Origin: Planobispora longispora
Lineage (GTDB): Bacteria; Actinomycetota; Actinomycetes; Streptosporangiales; Streptosporangiaceae
Direction: 5' to 3'
Assembly (NCBI RefSeq): GCF_016863135.1
Contig: NZ_BOOH01000070.1
Location: forward strand, 1 to 64,000
DNA length: 64,000 nucleotides
Under the pieces are notes generated by a model. That model saw only the letters and a program-made list of their open reading frames with translations, made no database searches and was not told where the DNA came from. Positions 40,835 to 50,712 of this stretch are shown piece by piece (positions within the stretch are counted from its first letter, which is position 1; each line of letters starts with the position of its first letter). Both the position numbers and the translations under genes were made by a program.

Positions 40835-41869
40835 GTGGCCACGCTACGCAACTTCACTCGCGTCCTCACCCCCCTGATGCCGCTCGTCCTCGCCGGATCG
40901 CTCGGCTCCGCCGTCCCGGCCGCCGCCCAGAGCCCGTCCCCCGCGGCCCCCGTCCCGCCCGTCACCGCCTCGCCCGTCACCGCCTCGCCCGTCACCGCCT
41001 CGCCCTCCAGCGGCGATCCCCACTCCGCCGGCGCCGCTTCGCCCGCCTCCCGGTCGCGCACCCGCGAGCCCCTGCGCATCCTCCTCACCAACGACGACGG
41101 CTACGCCTTCCCCTTCATCCAGGCGCTGCGGCAGGCGCTGATCGCGGCCGGGCACGAGGTCACGGTCGTCGCCCCCCTCACCGACTCCAGCGGCACCGGG
41201 ACGGCCGTCAACACCAGGTTCGGCACGACCATCACGGCCCGGCAGGAGTCTGCCGGCGTCTGGTCCGTGGCGGGCAGCCCGGGCGACGCGGTCTCCTTCG
41301 CCCTCCAGAGGGTATACGGCGACGCTCCGCCCGACCTCGTCGTCTCCGGCCCCAACGCGGGCCAGAACATCGCCGCCGTGACCAACCACTCCGGCACCGT
41401 CGGCGCCGCCGTCATGGCCATCGAGAAGGGCGTCCCGGCCATCGCCTTCAGCACGGCGGTGGACGTCACCACCAGCCCGCCCTCGTTCCCCAGCCTGCGG
41501 CAGTCGATCGCCTTCGCCGTGAAGATGATCGATCGGCTGAGGGCGACCGCCCACGACGGCGAACTGCTCCCGGCGCGCACCGCGCTGAACGTCAACTACC
41601 CGACCGAGCCCGCCGGCCGGGTCTCCTTCGCCCGCCTGGGCACCTCGTCCTTCGTCTCCACGGCCTACGCCCCCGCGCCGGACGTCTGCGCCGACTGCTT
41701 CCGCGTCCTGCCCGTCCTGAGCACCGCCCCGGACCCGGTCCGCGACTCCGACCACAACCTCCTGACCGCCGGCCACGTCACGGTCACCCCGCTGGACGGC
41801 AGCTGGGAGGCCCTCGACCCGGCCGTCACCGCCCGCCTCAAGCTCCGTCTGCGGTCCCTCACTCCGTGA
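40835..41869 (+). CDS. surE: Secreted SurE-family 5'/3'-nucleotidase
   Basis: GTG 40835 follows AAGGAGG and starts a signal peptide (RVLTPLMPLVLAGSLGSAV, ending PAAAQS); 344 residues in total. A linker contains three PVTAS repeats. The SurE fold shows the metal motif ILLTNDDGY, VVAPLTDSSGTGTAV, VSGPNAGQN and NHSGTVGAA. SurE enzymes are usually cytoplasmic nucleotidases; a secreted form suggests extracellular phosphate or nucleoside scavenging. Probably controlled by the divergent TetR. Confidence 0.9.
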   Translation: MATLRNFTRVLTPLMPLVLAGSLGSAVPAAAQSPSPAAPVPPVTASPVTASPVTASPSSGDPHSAGAASPASRSRTREPLRILLTNDDGYAFPFIQALRQALIAAGHEVTVVAPLTDSSGTGTAVNTRFGTTITARQESAGVWSVAGSPGDAVSFALQRVYGDAPPDLVVSGPNAGQNIAAVTNHSGTVGAAVMAIEKGVPAIAFSTAVDVTTSPPSFPSLRQSIAFAVKMIDRLRATAHDGELLPARTALNVNYPTEPAGRVSFARLGTSSFVSTAYAPAPDVCADCFRVLPVLSTAPDPVRDSDHNLLTAGHVTVTPLDGSWEALDPAVTARLKLRLRSLTP

Positions 41870-41896
41870 CGGTCCCCCGCTCCGATCGCCGCTCAA

Positions 41897-41931
41897 CGCC
41901 GATGGCCCGGGAATCTCCCGGGCCATCGGCG
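41897..41931. terminator. Bidirectional terminator between surE and the sigma factor gene
   Basis: A perfect 16-bp stem (CGCCGATGGCCCGGGA and complement) with loop ATC separates two convergent genes. Confidence 0.85.
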
Positions 41932-41962
41932 TGAGCTGCGTCCCGTCACAGCGGGTGCGGCC

Positions 41963-43141
<1,179 letters not shown>

Positions 43142-43251
43142 AACGGCAGACCTATTTTTGTCACCGGAGGTAAGGCGTGGATCATTATCAAAACGAGATC
43201 TTATAAAGGTTTGGCCGAATACGATTCAGGAAATTAAAGCTGATTGCGTGA

Positions 43252-45099
43252 TCAGCTTCCCGCCGCGCGCTCCTTCAGCGTGCGCCGCTGCCGTTCCAGT
43301 TCGAACAGCTCGGCGAACAGGCGGTTGTACTCCTCGGGGGACTCGCTCGCGCCGGCCCGCTCCAGCCGCGACTTCAGCTGCTCGATCGCCCGGTTCACCG
43401 AGACCAGTTCCAGCGCGGCGAGCATGGCCGCGGCGTACCGCTCCTCGGTCGCGAGGTCCACCCGCAGTTCCTCGACCGCGAAACGGGTGACCATCCCCCG
43501 CAGGCCCTCGCCCGCGACGGCGACCAGGCGGTCCACCCACGCGCGCCCGCCGTCCTCGGCCGTCGCGGCGCCGCCCGCCTCGGAGATCAGCTTGTAGAGG
43601 GCGACGTGCTCGGGGAGGGTGAACGCCTCGGTCCCGATCGCGTCGAACCGCGCCCCGAGCAGCGCCGGGCGCTGCACGGCGAGCTTGAGGATCTCGGCCT
43701 CGGTGCGGACCCCGGGATCGGTGAGCTCGGCGACCCGCCGGGGGCCGGCGGGCTGGGTCTGGCGGGCGGCCGTGCCGGCGATCTCGGCGATCCGCTCCAT
43801 GACGAACCGCTCGTTGTTGAACCCGAGCCAGCGGTCCAGGTCCACGGCGTACAGCTGGCGCAGCGCCCGGTCCTTGATGCCGGCCACGATCGGCGCGGCG
43901 GCGTCCAGCGCCGACAGCCGCCCCTCGTTGGTGCTCACGTCGTAGCGGGAGATGACGCTGCGGATCGCGAACGCGAACAGCGGCTCCTTGCTCGCGATCA
44001 GATCGCGCACCGCCGCGTCGCCGTGGCCGACCCTCAGGTCGCAGGGGTCGAGGCCGGAGGGCTGCACCGCCACGTAGGTCTGGGTGACGAACTTCTGCTC
44101 GTCGGCGAAGGCGCGCAGCGCCGCCTTCTGCCCGGCCGCGTCGCCGTCGAAGGTGAAGACCACCTCGCCCTGGGAGCCGGACTGGTCCAGCAGCAGCCGG
44201 CGCAGCACCTTGATGTGCTCGGCGCCGAACGCCGTGCCGCAGGTGGCCACGGCCGTCGGAACGCCCGCCAGGTGGCAGGCCATCACGTCGGTGTAGCCCT
44301 CGACGATCACCGCCTGGGAGCGCTTGGAGATCTCCCGCTTGGCCAGGTCGACGCCGTACAGGACCTCGCTCTTCTTGTAGAGCGGGCTCTCCGGGGTGTT
44401 GAGGTACTTCGGCCCCTCCTCGGCGTCGTTCAGCTTCCGCGCACCGAAACCGATCACGTCGCCGGTGATGTCGCGGATCGGCCAGACCAGCCGCCCCCGG
44501 AACCGGTCGATCGGCCCCCGGCGGCCCTCCTTGGCCAGGCCGCCCTTGACCAGCTCGGCCGCGGTGAACCCGCGCCCCATGAGGTGCCGGGAGAGCGCTT
44601 CCCACTCGGCGGGCGCGTAGCCCACCCCGAAACGCTCGGCGTCGGCCCGCTCGAACCCGCGCTCGGCCAGGAACCGCCGTCCCGGCGCGGCCTCCGGATC
44701 GGTCAGCTTGGCGGCGTAGAACTCCGCCGCGGCCCGGTGCGCCTCGATCAGTCTGCTGCGCTCGCCCTGCTCCCGCCCGGGGACGTAGCCGCCCTGCTCG
44801 TAGCGGAGCCGGATCCCGGCGCGGTTGGCCAGCCGCTCCACGGCCTCGCCGAACGACAGGTGCTCCAGCCGGCGGATGAAGGTGATGACGTCGCCGCCCT
44901 CGGCGCAGCCGAAGCAGTACCAGTAACCCCGGGCGGGGGTGACGTTGAAGGACGGGGTCTTCTCCTCGTGGAAGGGGCACAGCCCCTTCAGGTTTCCGCC
45001 CCCGGCGTTGCGGAGCTGGATGTGCTCGCCCACCACGTCGGCGATCGGTGAGCGCTCTCGCACGAGCGCGATGTCGTCGTCACTGATCCGGCCTGCCAC
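43252..45099 (-). CDS. dnaG: DNA primase
   Basis: A 615-residue primase. The CHC2 zinc finger is at residues about 37-65 (CPFHEEKTPSF ... YWYCFGCAEGGD). The TOPRIM domain (about 255-340) contains VIVEGYTDVMACH and FTFDGDAAGQKAA. The C-terminal helicase-interaction domain is Glu-rich. It synthesises RNA primers at the replication fork. The dnaG-rpoD neighbourhood is an ancient arrangement. A short hairpin (AAGCTGAT and complement) overlaps its stop codon, and a 110-bp AT-richer spacer separates it from the sigma gene. Confidence 0.96.
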   Translation of the reverse strand: MAGRISDDDIALVRERSPIADVVGEHIQLRNAGGGNLKGLCPFHEEKTPSFNVTPARGYWYCFGCAEGGDVITFIRRLEHLSFGEAVERLANRAGIRLRYEQGGYVPGREQGERSRLIEAHRAAAEFYAAKLTDPEAAPGRRFLAERGFERADAERFGVGYAPAEWEALSRHLMGRGFTAAELVKGGLAKEGRRGPIDRFRGRLVWPIRDITGDVIGFGARKLNDAEEGPKYLNTPESPLYKKSEVLYGVDLAKREISKRSQAVIVEGYTDVMACHLAGVPTAVATCGTAFGAEHIKVLRRLLLDQSGSQGEVVFTFDGDAAGQKAALRAFADEQKFVTQTYVAVQPSGLDPCDLRVGHGDAAVRDLIASKEPLFAFAIRSVISRYDVSTNEGRLSALDAAAPIVAGIKDRALRQLYAVDLDRWLGFNNERFVMERIAEIAGTAARQTQPAGPRRVAELTDPGVRTEAEILKLAVQRPALLGARFDAIGTEAFTLPEHVALYKLISEAGGAATAEDGGRAWVDRLVAVAGEGLRGMVTRFAVEELRVDLATEERYAAAMLAALELVSVNRAIEQLKSRLERAGASESPEEYNRLFAELFELERQRRTLKERAAGS

Positions 45100-45233
45100 G
45101 CCGTGAGTCTAATCCCGTCCCCCGACACACCCACCCGTTCCCCGTCCCAGGTCGACGCAGAACTACTTGGCCGAACCGGTCGTGACCGGCGAGGAGGTCG
45201 GATACAAAGGTAAAGGCGGATTATCGATACCTT

Positions 45234-46127
45234 ATGCGGGTGGACACCATGCGATCGGGGCATATAACACGGTTGGCCACCGTGACCGGGGCCATCCTGG
45301 TCACGGGAGCGTGCGCGTCGCCCGGAGGGGTGGCCGGCATCAGCACGCAGCCCCCCGCCTCCGCCGAGGCGGCCGCGGCCCAGGGCTCGATCACCGCGAC
45401 GCTCCCGGCCCCGACCCCGACCCCCGCCGCCCAGGCGCCGGTGAAGATCCCCAAGGGGGACGCCCCGGTCCTGGTGCCGCCCCCGAAGGTCTCGGAGTTC
45501 ACCTACGCCTTCCCGGTGAAGGGCTGCCGGGTCTCCTACCAGAGCAAGCTGCTGGTGCTGCCCAAGACCACGATCTGGACGGCCAGGGGATGCGCCTTCG
45601 TCTCCCCGATCAGCGGCGTGGTCCACGAGGTCAACACCAAGAACCGATGGGCGCCGTCCACCGACAGGGGCCAGGACCGCGAGGGCCGCTTCGTCACGGT
45701 CCTCGGCGACGACGGCGTGCTCTACCTCGGCGGCCACCTCGACGCGGTCGAGCCCGGGATCGGACCGGGCGTGCGGGTCGGCGCCGGCCAGACCCTCGGC
45801 CGGATCGGCAACTCGGGCAACGCCCGGGACACCGCCAGCAACCTCTACTTCGCGATCTCCTGGAAGACCCAGCCCTCCCTGTGGTGGGTACGGCGCGGCA
45901 TGGTCGAGCCGTGGGACTACCTGAGCGCCTGGCTGCACGGCAACCACACGCTCTCCCCGGCGGCGGAGACGCGGGCCGTCATGGGGCGGACGGGGGCGAC
46001 GCCCCGGTGCGCGATCCTGTGCAAGCCCAGGTCCATGCCCAAGCCCACCGAGCGGCCGGACGGGCCGGGCACCCCGGACGGCAGGGAGATGGTCGTCGGA
46101 GACCCGAGCCCCCTCACCGGCCAGTGA
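45234..46127 (+). CDS. Lipoprotein with a degenerate LytM (M23-like) domain
   Basis: ATG 45234 (or ATG 45249 in frame) begins a lipoprotein signal ending VTGACASPGG; 297 residues. A Pro-rich linker is followed by a LytM-like beta fold: YAFPVKGCRVSYQ, FVSPISGVVHEV, FVTVLGDDGVLYLGGHLDAV, VGAGQTLGRIGNSGNA. The zinc ligands are not conserved: the HxxxD entry is absent and the usual HLHFE motif reads NLYFAI. So it probably binds peptidoglycan or activates an amidase instead of cutting, like EnvC/NlpD-type factors. It is inserted between dnaG and dgt on the opposite strand. Confidence 0.78.
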   Translation: MRVDTMRSGHITRLATVTGAILVTGACASPGGVAGISTQPPASAEAAAAQGSITATLPAPTPTPAAQAPVKIPKGDAPVLVPPPKVSEFTYAFPVKGCRVSYQSKLLVLPKTTIWTARGCAFVSPISGVVHEVNTKNRWAPSTDRGQDREGRFVTVLGDDGVLYLGGHLDAVEPGIGPGVRVGAGQTLGRIGNSGNARDTASNLYFAISWKTQPSLWWVRRGMVEPWDYLSAWLHGNHTLSPAAETRAVMGRTGATPRCAILCKPRSMPKPTERPDGPGTPDGREMVVGDPSPLTGQ

Positions 46128-46138
46128 AGGGGCCTGCC

Positions 46139-46195
46139 GGTGAAGACCCCGCACCGGCCCGTGAAGACCCGGCGGTGAAGACCCCGCACCGGCCG
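46139..46195. repeat. 35-bp spaced direct repeat after the LytM-like gene
   Basis: GGTGAAGACCCCGCACCGGC occurs at 46139 and 46174, with a shorter GTGAAGACCC copy between. Confidence 0.75.
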
Positions 46196-46225
46196 TGAGC
46201 CCTCTCAGCGCCCTCTCGCCGGCCC

Positions 46226-47458
46226 TCAGCGGCCGGTGAGGCGCTCGTGCCAGGTCACCGCCGAGGTGTCGGTGAGCGAGGCGATCTGGTCGATCACCAC
46301 CCGGAGCCGTCCGGCGTCGTCGCCCGCCCGGGTGAAGGCGAGCTGGAGCGCGGGCTCCAGCGTGCCGGGGGCGCCCCGCATGATCAGGTCCGCCAGGTCG
46401 CGGATGAGCTCCCGCTGCCGGGCCTGGTTGGCGTTGTGCTCCTCCCGGGTCATCACGTAGTGGGCGGTGACCCCCTTGAGCACCGCGCACTCCAGCCGGA
46501 CGTTCCGGGGCACGACCAGCTCGGCCTCGTAGCGCCCGGCGTCGGCGCCGTACGCCTCCCTGGTGGCGGCCTCGGCGGCCCGGCAGAGACGGCCGATGAG
46601 GATGCTGGTCAGGTGCTTGAGCGCGGCGAGATCGGCGTGGGAGCCGTCGAAGCGGCGGGGCCAGAACGGCTCGGCGACGAGGCGGGTGAAGATCTCCTCC
46701 AGCTCGCCGGGCCTGGCGTCCCGGGCGTACCACGTGCGGGTGGTCGCGCACACGTCGCGGCGCTCGGCGGGGTCGCGCAGCGCCTTGAGCTCGACGTCCC
46801 CGGAGTGCAGGGCGTCCTCCAGATCGTGCACGGAGTAGGCGACATCGTCGGCCCAGTCCATGATCTGCGCCTCGAAGCTGACGCGCCCCTCGGGGGCGCC
46901 CTCCCTGATCCAGGTGAAGGCCGGCAGGTCGTCGGCGTACGCGCAGTACTTCGGGCCGGCCGCGGCGGTCCACGGGTATTTGATCGCGGCGTCCAGGGAG
47001 GCGCGGGTCAGGTTCAGCCCGGCGCTGCGGCCGTCCTCGGTGAGGACCTTGGCCTCCAGGCGGGTCAGCAGGCGCAGGCTCTGCGCGTTGCCCTCGAACC
47101 CGCCGCACGCGGCGGCCAGCTCGTTCAGCGCGACCTCGCCGTTGTGCCCGAACGGCGGGTGCCCGAGGTCGTGGGCCAGGCAGGCGGTCTCCACCAGGTC
47201 GGGGTCGCGGCCCAGGACCTCGCCCATCTCCCGGCCGATCTGCGCGCACTCCAGCGAGTGGGTCAGCCGGGTGCGCGGGACGTGCTGGCCGCTGCCGAGC
47301 GTCTCCCCCGGCCCGACCACCTGCGTCTTGGCCGCCAGCCGCCGCAGCCCGGCGCTGTGCAGCACCCGCGCCCGGTCGCGTTCGAACGGGCTTCGCTCCG
47401 GGTTGCCGGGCGGTTCCGGCACCCATCTGGCCTGGGCGCGATCATCGTAACGATGCAT
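46226..47458 (-). CDS. dgt: Deoxyguanosinetriphosphate triphosphohydrolase-like protein
   Basis: A 410-residue HD-domain protein. Metal ligands are in RLTHSLECAQIGREM, LAHDLGHPPFGHNGE and MDWADDVAYSVHDLEDA. It hydrolyses dNTPs to deoxynucleosides and triphosphate and so tunes dNTP pools. In actinobacteria dgt is typically next to dnaG; here the LytM-like gene separates them. Confidence 0.93.
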   Translation of the reverse strand: MHRYDDRAQARWVPEPPGNPERSPFERDRARVLHSAGLRRLAAKTQVVGPGETLGSGQHVPRTRLTHSLECAQIGREMGEVLGRDPDLVETACLAHDLGHPPFGHNGEVALNELAAACGGFEGNAQSLRLLTRLEAKVLTEDGRSAGLNLTRASLDAAIKYPWTAAAGPKYCAYADDLPAFTWIREGAPEGRVSFEAQIMDWADDVAYSVHDLEDALHSGDVELKALRDPAERRDVCATTRTWYARDARPGELEEIFTRLVAEPFWPRRFDGSHADLAALKHLTSILIGRLCRAAEAATREAYGADAGRYEAELVVPRNVRLECAVLKGVTAHYVMTREEHNANQARQRELIRDLADLIMRGAPGTLEPALQLAFTRAGDDAGRLRVVIDQIASLTDTSAVTWHERLTGR

Positions 47459-47647
47459 GAGTGCAGTGAGTTTATCCCCGATGAGAACGATCCATGCCGA
47501 ACGGTCGGCAAACTCTGGGAGAGCAGCGGAACACCCACCCCCGGAGTCAGCGCGGCCCGCCCCGGGTGAACGGGGCGGGCCGGCGTCCCCGGAATCGGCG
47601 CGGACCGCGTGGCGTCGAATCGGCGCGGGCGGCCGTTCCCTGATCGA

Positions 47648-50293
47648 TCAGCGCGTGTCGGAGCCCCCGCCCTTCAGGGCCGCGCGGCCGGCCTCCAGGC
47701 GGGCGACCGGGATGCGGAACGGCGAGCAGGAGACGTAGTCCAGGCCGGCCTCGTGGCAGAAGTGGATCGACTCCGGGTCGCCGCCGTGCTCGCCGCAGAT
47801 GCCGAGCTTGAGGTCGGGGCGGGTGCGGCGGCCCTCCTCGGCGGCGAGCCGTACCAGCCTGCCCACGCCGTCGCGGTCCAGCGTCTCGAACGGGGAGACG
47901 CCGAAGACGCCCAGGTCCAGGTAGCGCGAGAAGAAGGCCGCCTCGACGTCGTCGCGGGAGAAGCCCCAGGTCATCTGGGTGAGGTCGTTGGTGCCGAAGG
48001 AGAAGAACTCGGCGGCCTCGGCGATCTGCCCGGCGGTCAGCGCGGCGCGCGGCACCTCGATCATGGTGCCGACCAGCGCCTCGACCCCGACCTCGGCCAG
48101 GATCTTGGTCGCCTCGTCCTTGACGTGCTCCAGTTCCTGGACGGCGCCGACGAGCGGGATCATGATCTCGGCGCGGGCCCCGGGAACCTCCTCGGCGGCC
48201 TCGGCGATGGCCCGCACCTGCATGGCGAACAGGCCGGGGATGACCAGGCCGAGCCGTACGCCGCGCAGGCCCAGCATGGGGTTCTGCTCGTGCAGGCGCT
48301 TGACCGCGGCCAGGAGCCTGCGGTCCTTCTCCTCCGCCCGGTCACCGGCGAGTGCGACCTTCACCGACAGCTCGGTGTAGTCCGGCAGGAACTCGTGGAG
48401 CGGCGGGTCGATCAGCCGGATGGTCACCGGCAGGCCGTCCATCGCCTGGAAGATCTCGATGAAGTCCGACTTCTGCAGCGGCTCCAGCGCGGCCAGCGCC
48501 CGCTCGCGCTCGTCGTCCGACTCGGCCAGGACCAGGTCCTCGACCAGCTGGCGGCGCTCGCCGAGGAACATGTGCTCGGTACGGCACAGGCCGATGCCCT
48601 GGCCGCCGAACCGGCGGGCGCGGGCGGCGTCCTCGGCGTTGTCGGCGTTGGCGCGCACGGCCAGGCGGCGCACGGAGTCGGCGTGGGTCATGACGCGGTG
48701 CACGGCCCGCACGAGCTCGTCGCCGGCGTCCCCGTGCGTGCCCTCGAAGTACTCCACGACCGGGGAGGCGACCACGGGCACCTCGCCCAGGAAGACCTCG
48801 CCGGTGGAGCCGTCGATGGAGATGACGTCGCCCTCGGCGACCTCGACGCCGCCGGGAGCGGTGAACCTGCGCTCCTTGACGGACACCTCCAGCTCCTCGG
48901 CGCCGCAGACGCAGGTCTTGCCCATGCCGCGGGCGACCACGGCGGCGTGGGAGGTCTTGCCGCCGCGCGAGGTGAGGATGCCCCTGGCGGCGATCATGCC
49001 GCTGAGGTCGTCGGGGTTGGTCTCGCGGCGGACCAGGATGACGTCCTCGCCCTTGGCGGCGAGCTCCACGGCCCGCTCGGAGGAGAACACGGCCTTGCCC
49101 ACGGCGGCGCCCGGGGAGGCGTTCATGCCCTTGGCGACGCGCTCGCGCGTCTCGTCCGCGGCGAAGCGCGGGAACATGAGCTGGGCCAGCTGGTCGCCGG
49201 TGACGCGGCCGAGCGCCTCGTCGAGGTCGATCAGGCCCTGGTCCACGAGCTGCACGGCGATGCGGAAGGCGGCGCCCGCGGTGCGCTTGCCCACCCGGGT
49301 CTGCAGCATCCAGAGCTTGCCGTTCTCGATGGTGAACTCGATGTCGCACAGGTCCCGGTAGTGGTTCTCCAGCTTCTCCATGATCCGCATGAGCTCGGCG
49401 TAGGAGTTCTTGTCGATGCCCTCCAGGTCCTGCAGCGACATGGTGTTGCGGATGCCCGCGACCACGTCCTCGCCCTGGGCGTTCTGCAGGTAGTCGCCGT
49501 AGACGCCCTGGTGGCCGGTGCCGGGGTCGCGGGTGAAGGCGACGCCGGTGCCGGAGTCCATTCCGCAGTTGCCGAAGACCATCGTGCAGACGTTGACGGC
49601 GGTGCCCAGGTCGGCCGGGATGCGCTCCTGGCGGCGGTAGAGGATGGCGCGCGGGGCGTTCCAGGACTCGAAGACGGCCATGATGGCCATGCGCAGCTGC
49701 TCGCGCGGGTCGGCGGGGAAGTCGCGGCCGGTCCGGTCACGGACGATGCCCTTGAAGGTCTCGACGAGGCCGCGCAGCTCGGCGGCGTCCAGGTCGAGGT
49801 CGCCGCGGCCGTTCTTGAGCTCCTCGAAGGCCTCGTCGAACAGCTCGCCGTCGATGCCCTGGACGGTCTTGCCGAACATCTGGATGAGGCGGCGGTAGGA
49901 GTCCCAGGCGAAGCGCTCGTTGCCGCCCGCCTGCTTGGCCAGGCCGTGCACCGACTCGTCGTTGAGACCGATGTTGAGGACGGTCTCCATCATGCCCGGC
50001 ATGGAGAACTTCGCCCCGGAGCGCACGCTCACCAGCAGGGGGTCGTCGGCCTGGCCCAGCCGGCGGCCCATCCGACCCTCCAGCGCGCCCAGGTGCGTGT
50101 CGATCTCCTCCTGCAGACCGGGCGGCAGCGCGCCGTCGGCGAGGAAACGGCGGCAGGCGTCGGTGGTGATGGTGAAGCCCGGAGGGACCGGCAGCCCGAG
50201 ATTGGTCATCTCGGCCAGGTTGGCCCCCTTACCGCCGAGCAGATCCTTGAGATCTTTGTTGCCCTCGGTGAAGTCGTAAACATACTTGGGCAC
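47648..50293 (-). CDS. ppdK: Pyruvate, phosphate dikinase
   Basis: An 881-residue enzyme interconverting pyruvate, ATP and phosphate with PEP, AMP and pyrophosphate. The N-terminal ATP-grasp part begins YDFTEGNKDLKDLLGGKGAN. The phosphohistidine domain has GGKTSHAAVVARGMGKTC (His near 454). The C-terminal PEP-utilising TIM barrel has FGTNDLTQMTWGFSRDD and the catalytic Cys in YVSCSPFRIP. All catalytic residues are present. About 180 bp upstream lies a double operator-like palindrome (50475-50506). Confidence 0.96.
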   Translation of the reverse strand: MPKYVYDFTEGNKDLKDLLGGKGANLAEMTNLGLPVPPGFTITTDACRRFLADGALPPGLQEEIDTHLGALEGRMGRRLGQADDPLLVSVRSGAKFSMPGMMETVLNIGLNDESVHGLAKQAGGNERFAWDSYRRLIQMFGKTVQGIDGELFDEAFEELKNGRGDLDLDAAELRGLVETFKGIVRDRTGRDFPADPREQLRMAIMAVFESWNAPRAILYRRQERIPADLGTAVNVCTMVFGNCGMDSGTGVAFTRDPGTGHQGVYGDYLQNAQGEDVVAGIRNTMSLQDLEGIDKNSYAELMRIMEKLENHYRDLCDIEFTIENGKLWMLQTRVGKRTAGAAFRIAVQLVDQGLIDLDEALGRVTGDQLAQLMFPRFAADETRERVAKGMNASPGAAVGKAVFSSERAVELAAKGEDVILVRRETNPDDLSGMIAARGILTSRGGKTSHAAVVARGMGKTCVCGAEELEVSVKERRFTAPGGVEVAEGDVISIDGSTGEVFLGEVPVVASPVVEYFEGTHGDAGDELVRAVHRVMTHADSVRRLAVRANADNAEDAARARRFGGQGIGLCRTEHMFLGERRQLVEDLVLAESDDERERALAALEPLQKSDFIEIFQAMDGLPVTIRLIDPPLHEFLPDYTELSVKVALAGDRAEEKDRRLLAAVKRLHEQNPMLGLRGVRLGLVIPGLFAMQVRAIAEAAEEVPGARAEIMIPLVGAVQELEHVKDEATKILAEVGVEALVGTMIEVPRAALTAGQIAEAAEFFSFGTNDLTQMTWGFSRDDVEAAFFSRYLDLGVFGVSPFETLDRDGVGRLVRLAAEEGRRTRPDLKLGICGEHGGDPESIHFCHEAGLDYVSCSPFRIPVARLEAGRAALKGGGSDTR

Positions 50294-50474
50294 GGTTGCT
50301 CCTTTGCGACTTCAAATGACGTGCGCTTCCGCCTCCCTCCGGACTCTACCGATGAATAACCAACCGAAACGTCACTTACCAGACAGGCAGGGATCTGCGC
50401 AGGTCAGAGCCCATCGACCGGTCTAATCCAATTCAAAGTCCATCTAAAGTCGCAGTGATATCGATCATCCGAGG

Positions 50475-50506
50475 AATTGGTATAAACCAATTGGTTTACA
50501 CCAATT
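50475..50506. promoter_or_regulatory. 32-bp near-perfect palindrome, two fused TGGT-4-ACCA operators
   Basis: Two sites of the form AATTGGTNNNNACCAATT overlap by their AATT ends; the whole is a palindrome with one mismatch. The half-site pattern TGGT-N4-ACCA is that of HutC/DasR-type GntR regulators. It lies upstream of ppdK and downstream of the glyS 3' end. Confidence 0.7.
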
Positions 50507-50582
50507 GCCTCATCATTCAAACACGTTCACGGGAGGTTCAGAGCCCGCTCCCGCCCCCGCCCGGACCCTCGGATCAAGAGCA

Positions 50583-50621
50583 GTACGGCCCGCACCCCGG
50601 ATGGCGGAATGCGGGCCGTAC
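50583..50621 (-). terminator. Terminator-like hairpin downstream of glyS
   Basis: A perfect 12-bp stem (GTACGGCCCGCA and complement) with a 15-base loop about 80 bp beyond the glyS stop. Confidence 0.65.
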
Positions 50622-50626
50622 GGCGT

Positions 50627-50712
50627 GCGGACCCTCGGCGGTCGAGGTCCGTCAGTGGTCGAGGTCCCTCAGCGGTCGAGGTCTGTCGGCGGTCGGGACG
50701 CGTCAGTCGTTG
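50627..50712. repeat. About 17-bp tandem repeat, 4-5 copies, at the glyS 3' end
   Basis: Variants of CGGTCGAGGTCCGTCAG repeat from 50638 to the glyS stop codon at 50703. Confidence 0.8.

Noticed and set aside
47609-50359. A 916-codon plus-strand open frame
   Set aside because: Antisense shadow of ppdK.
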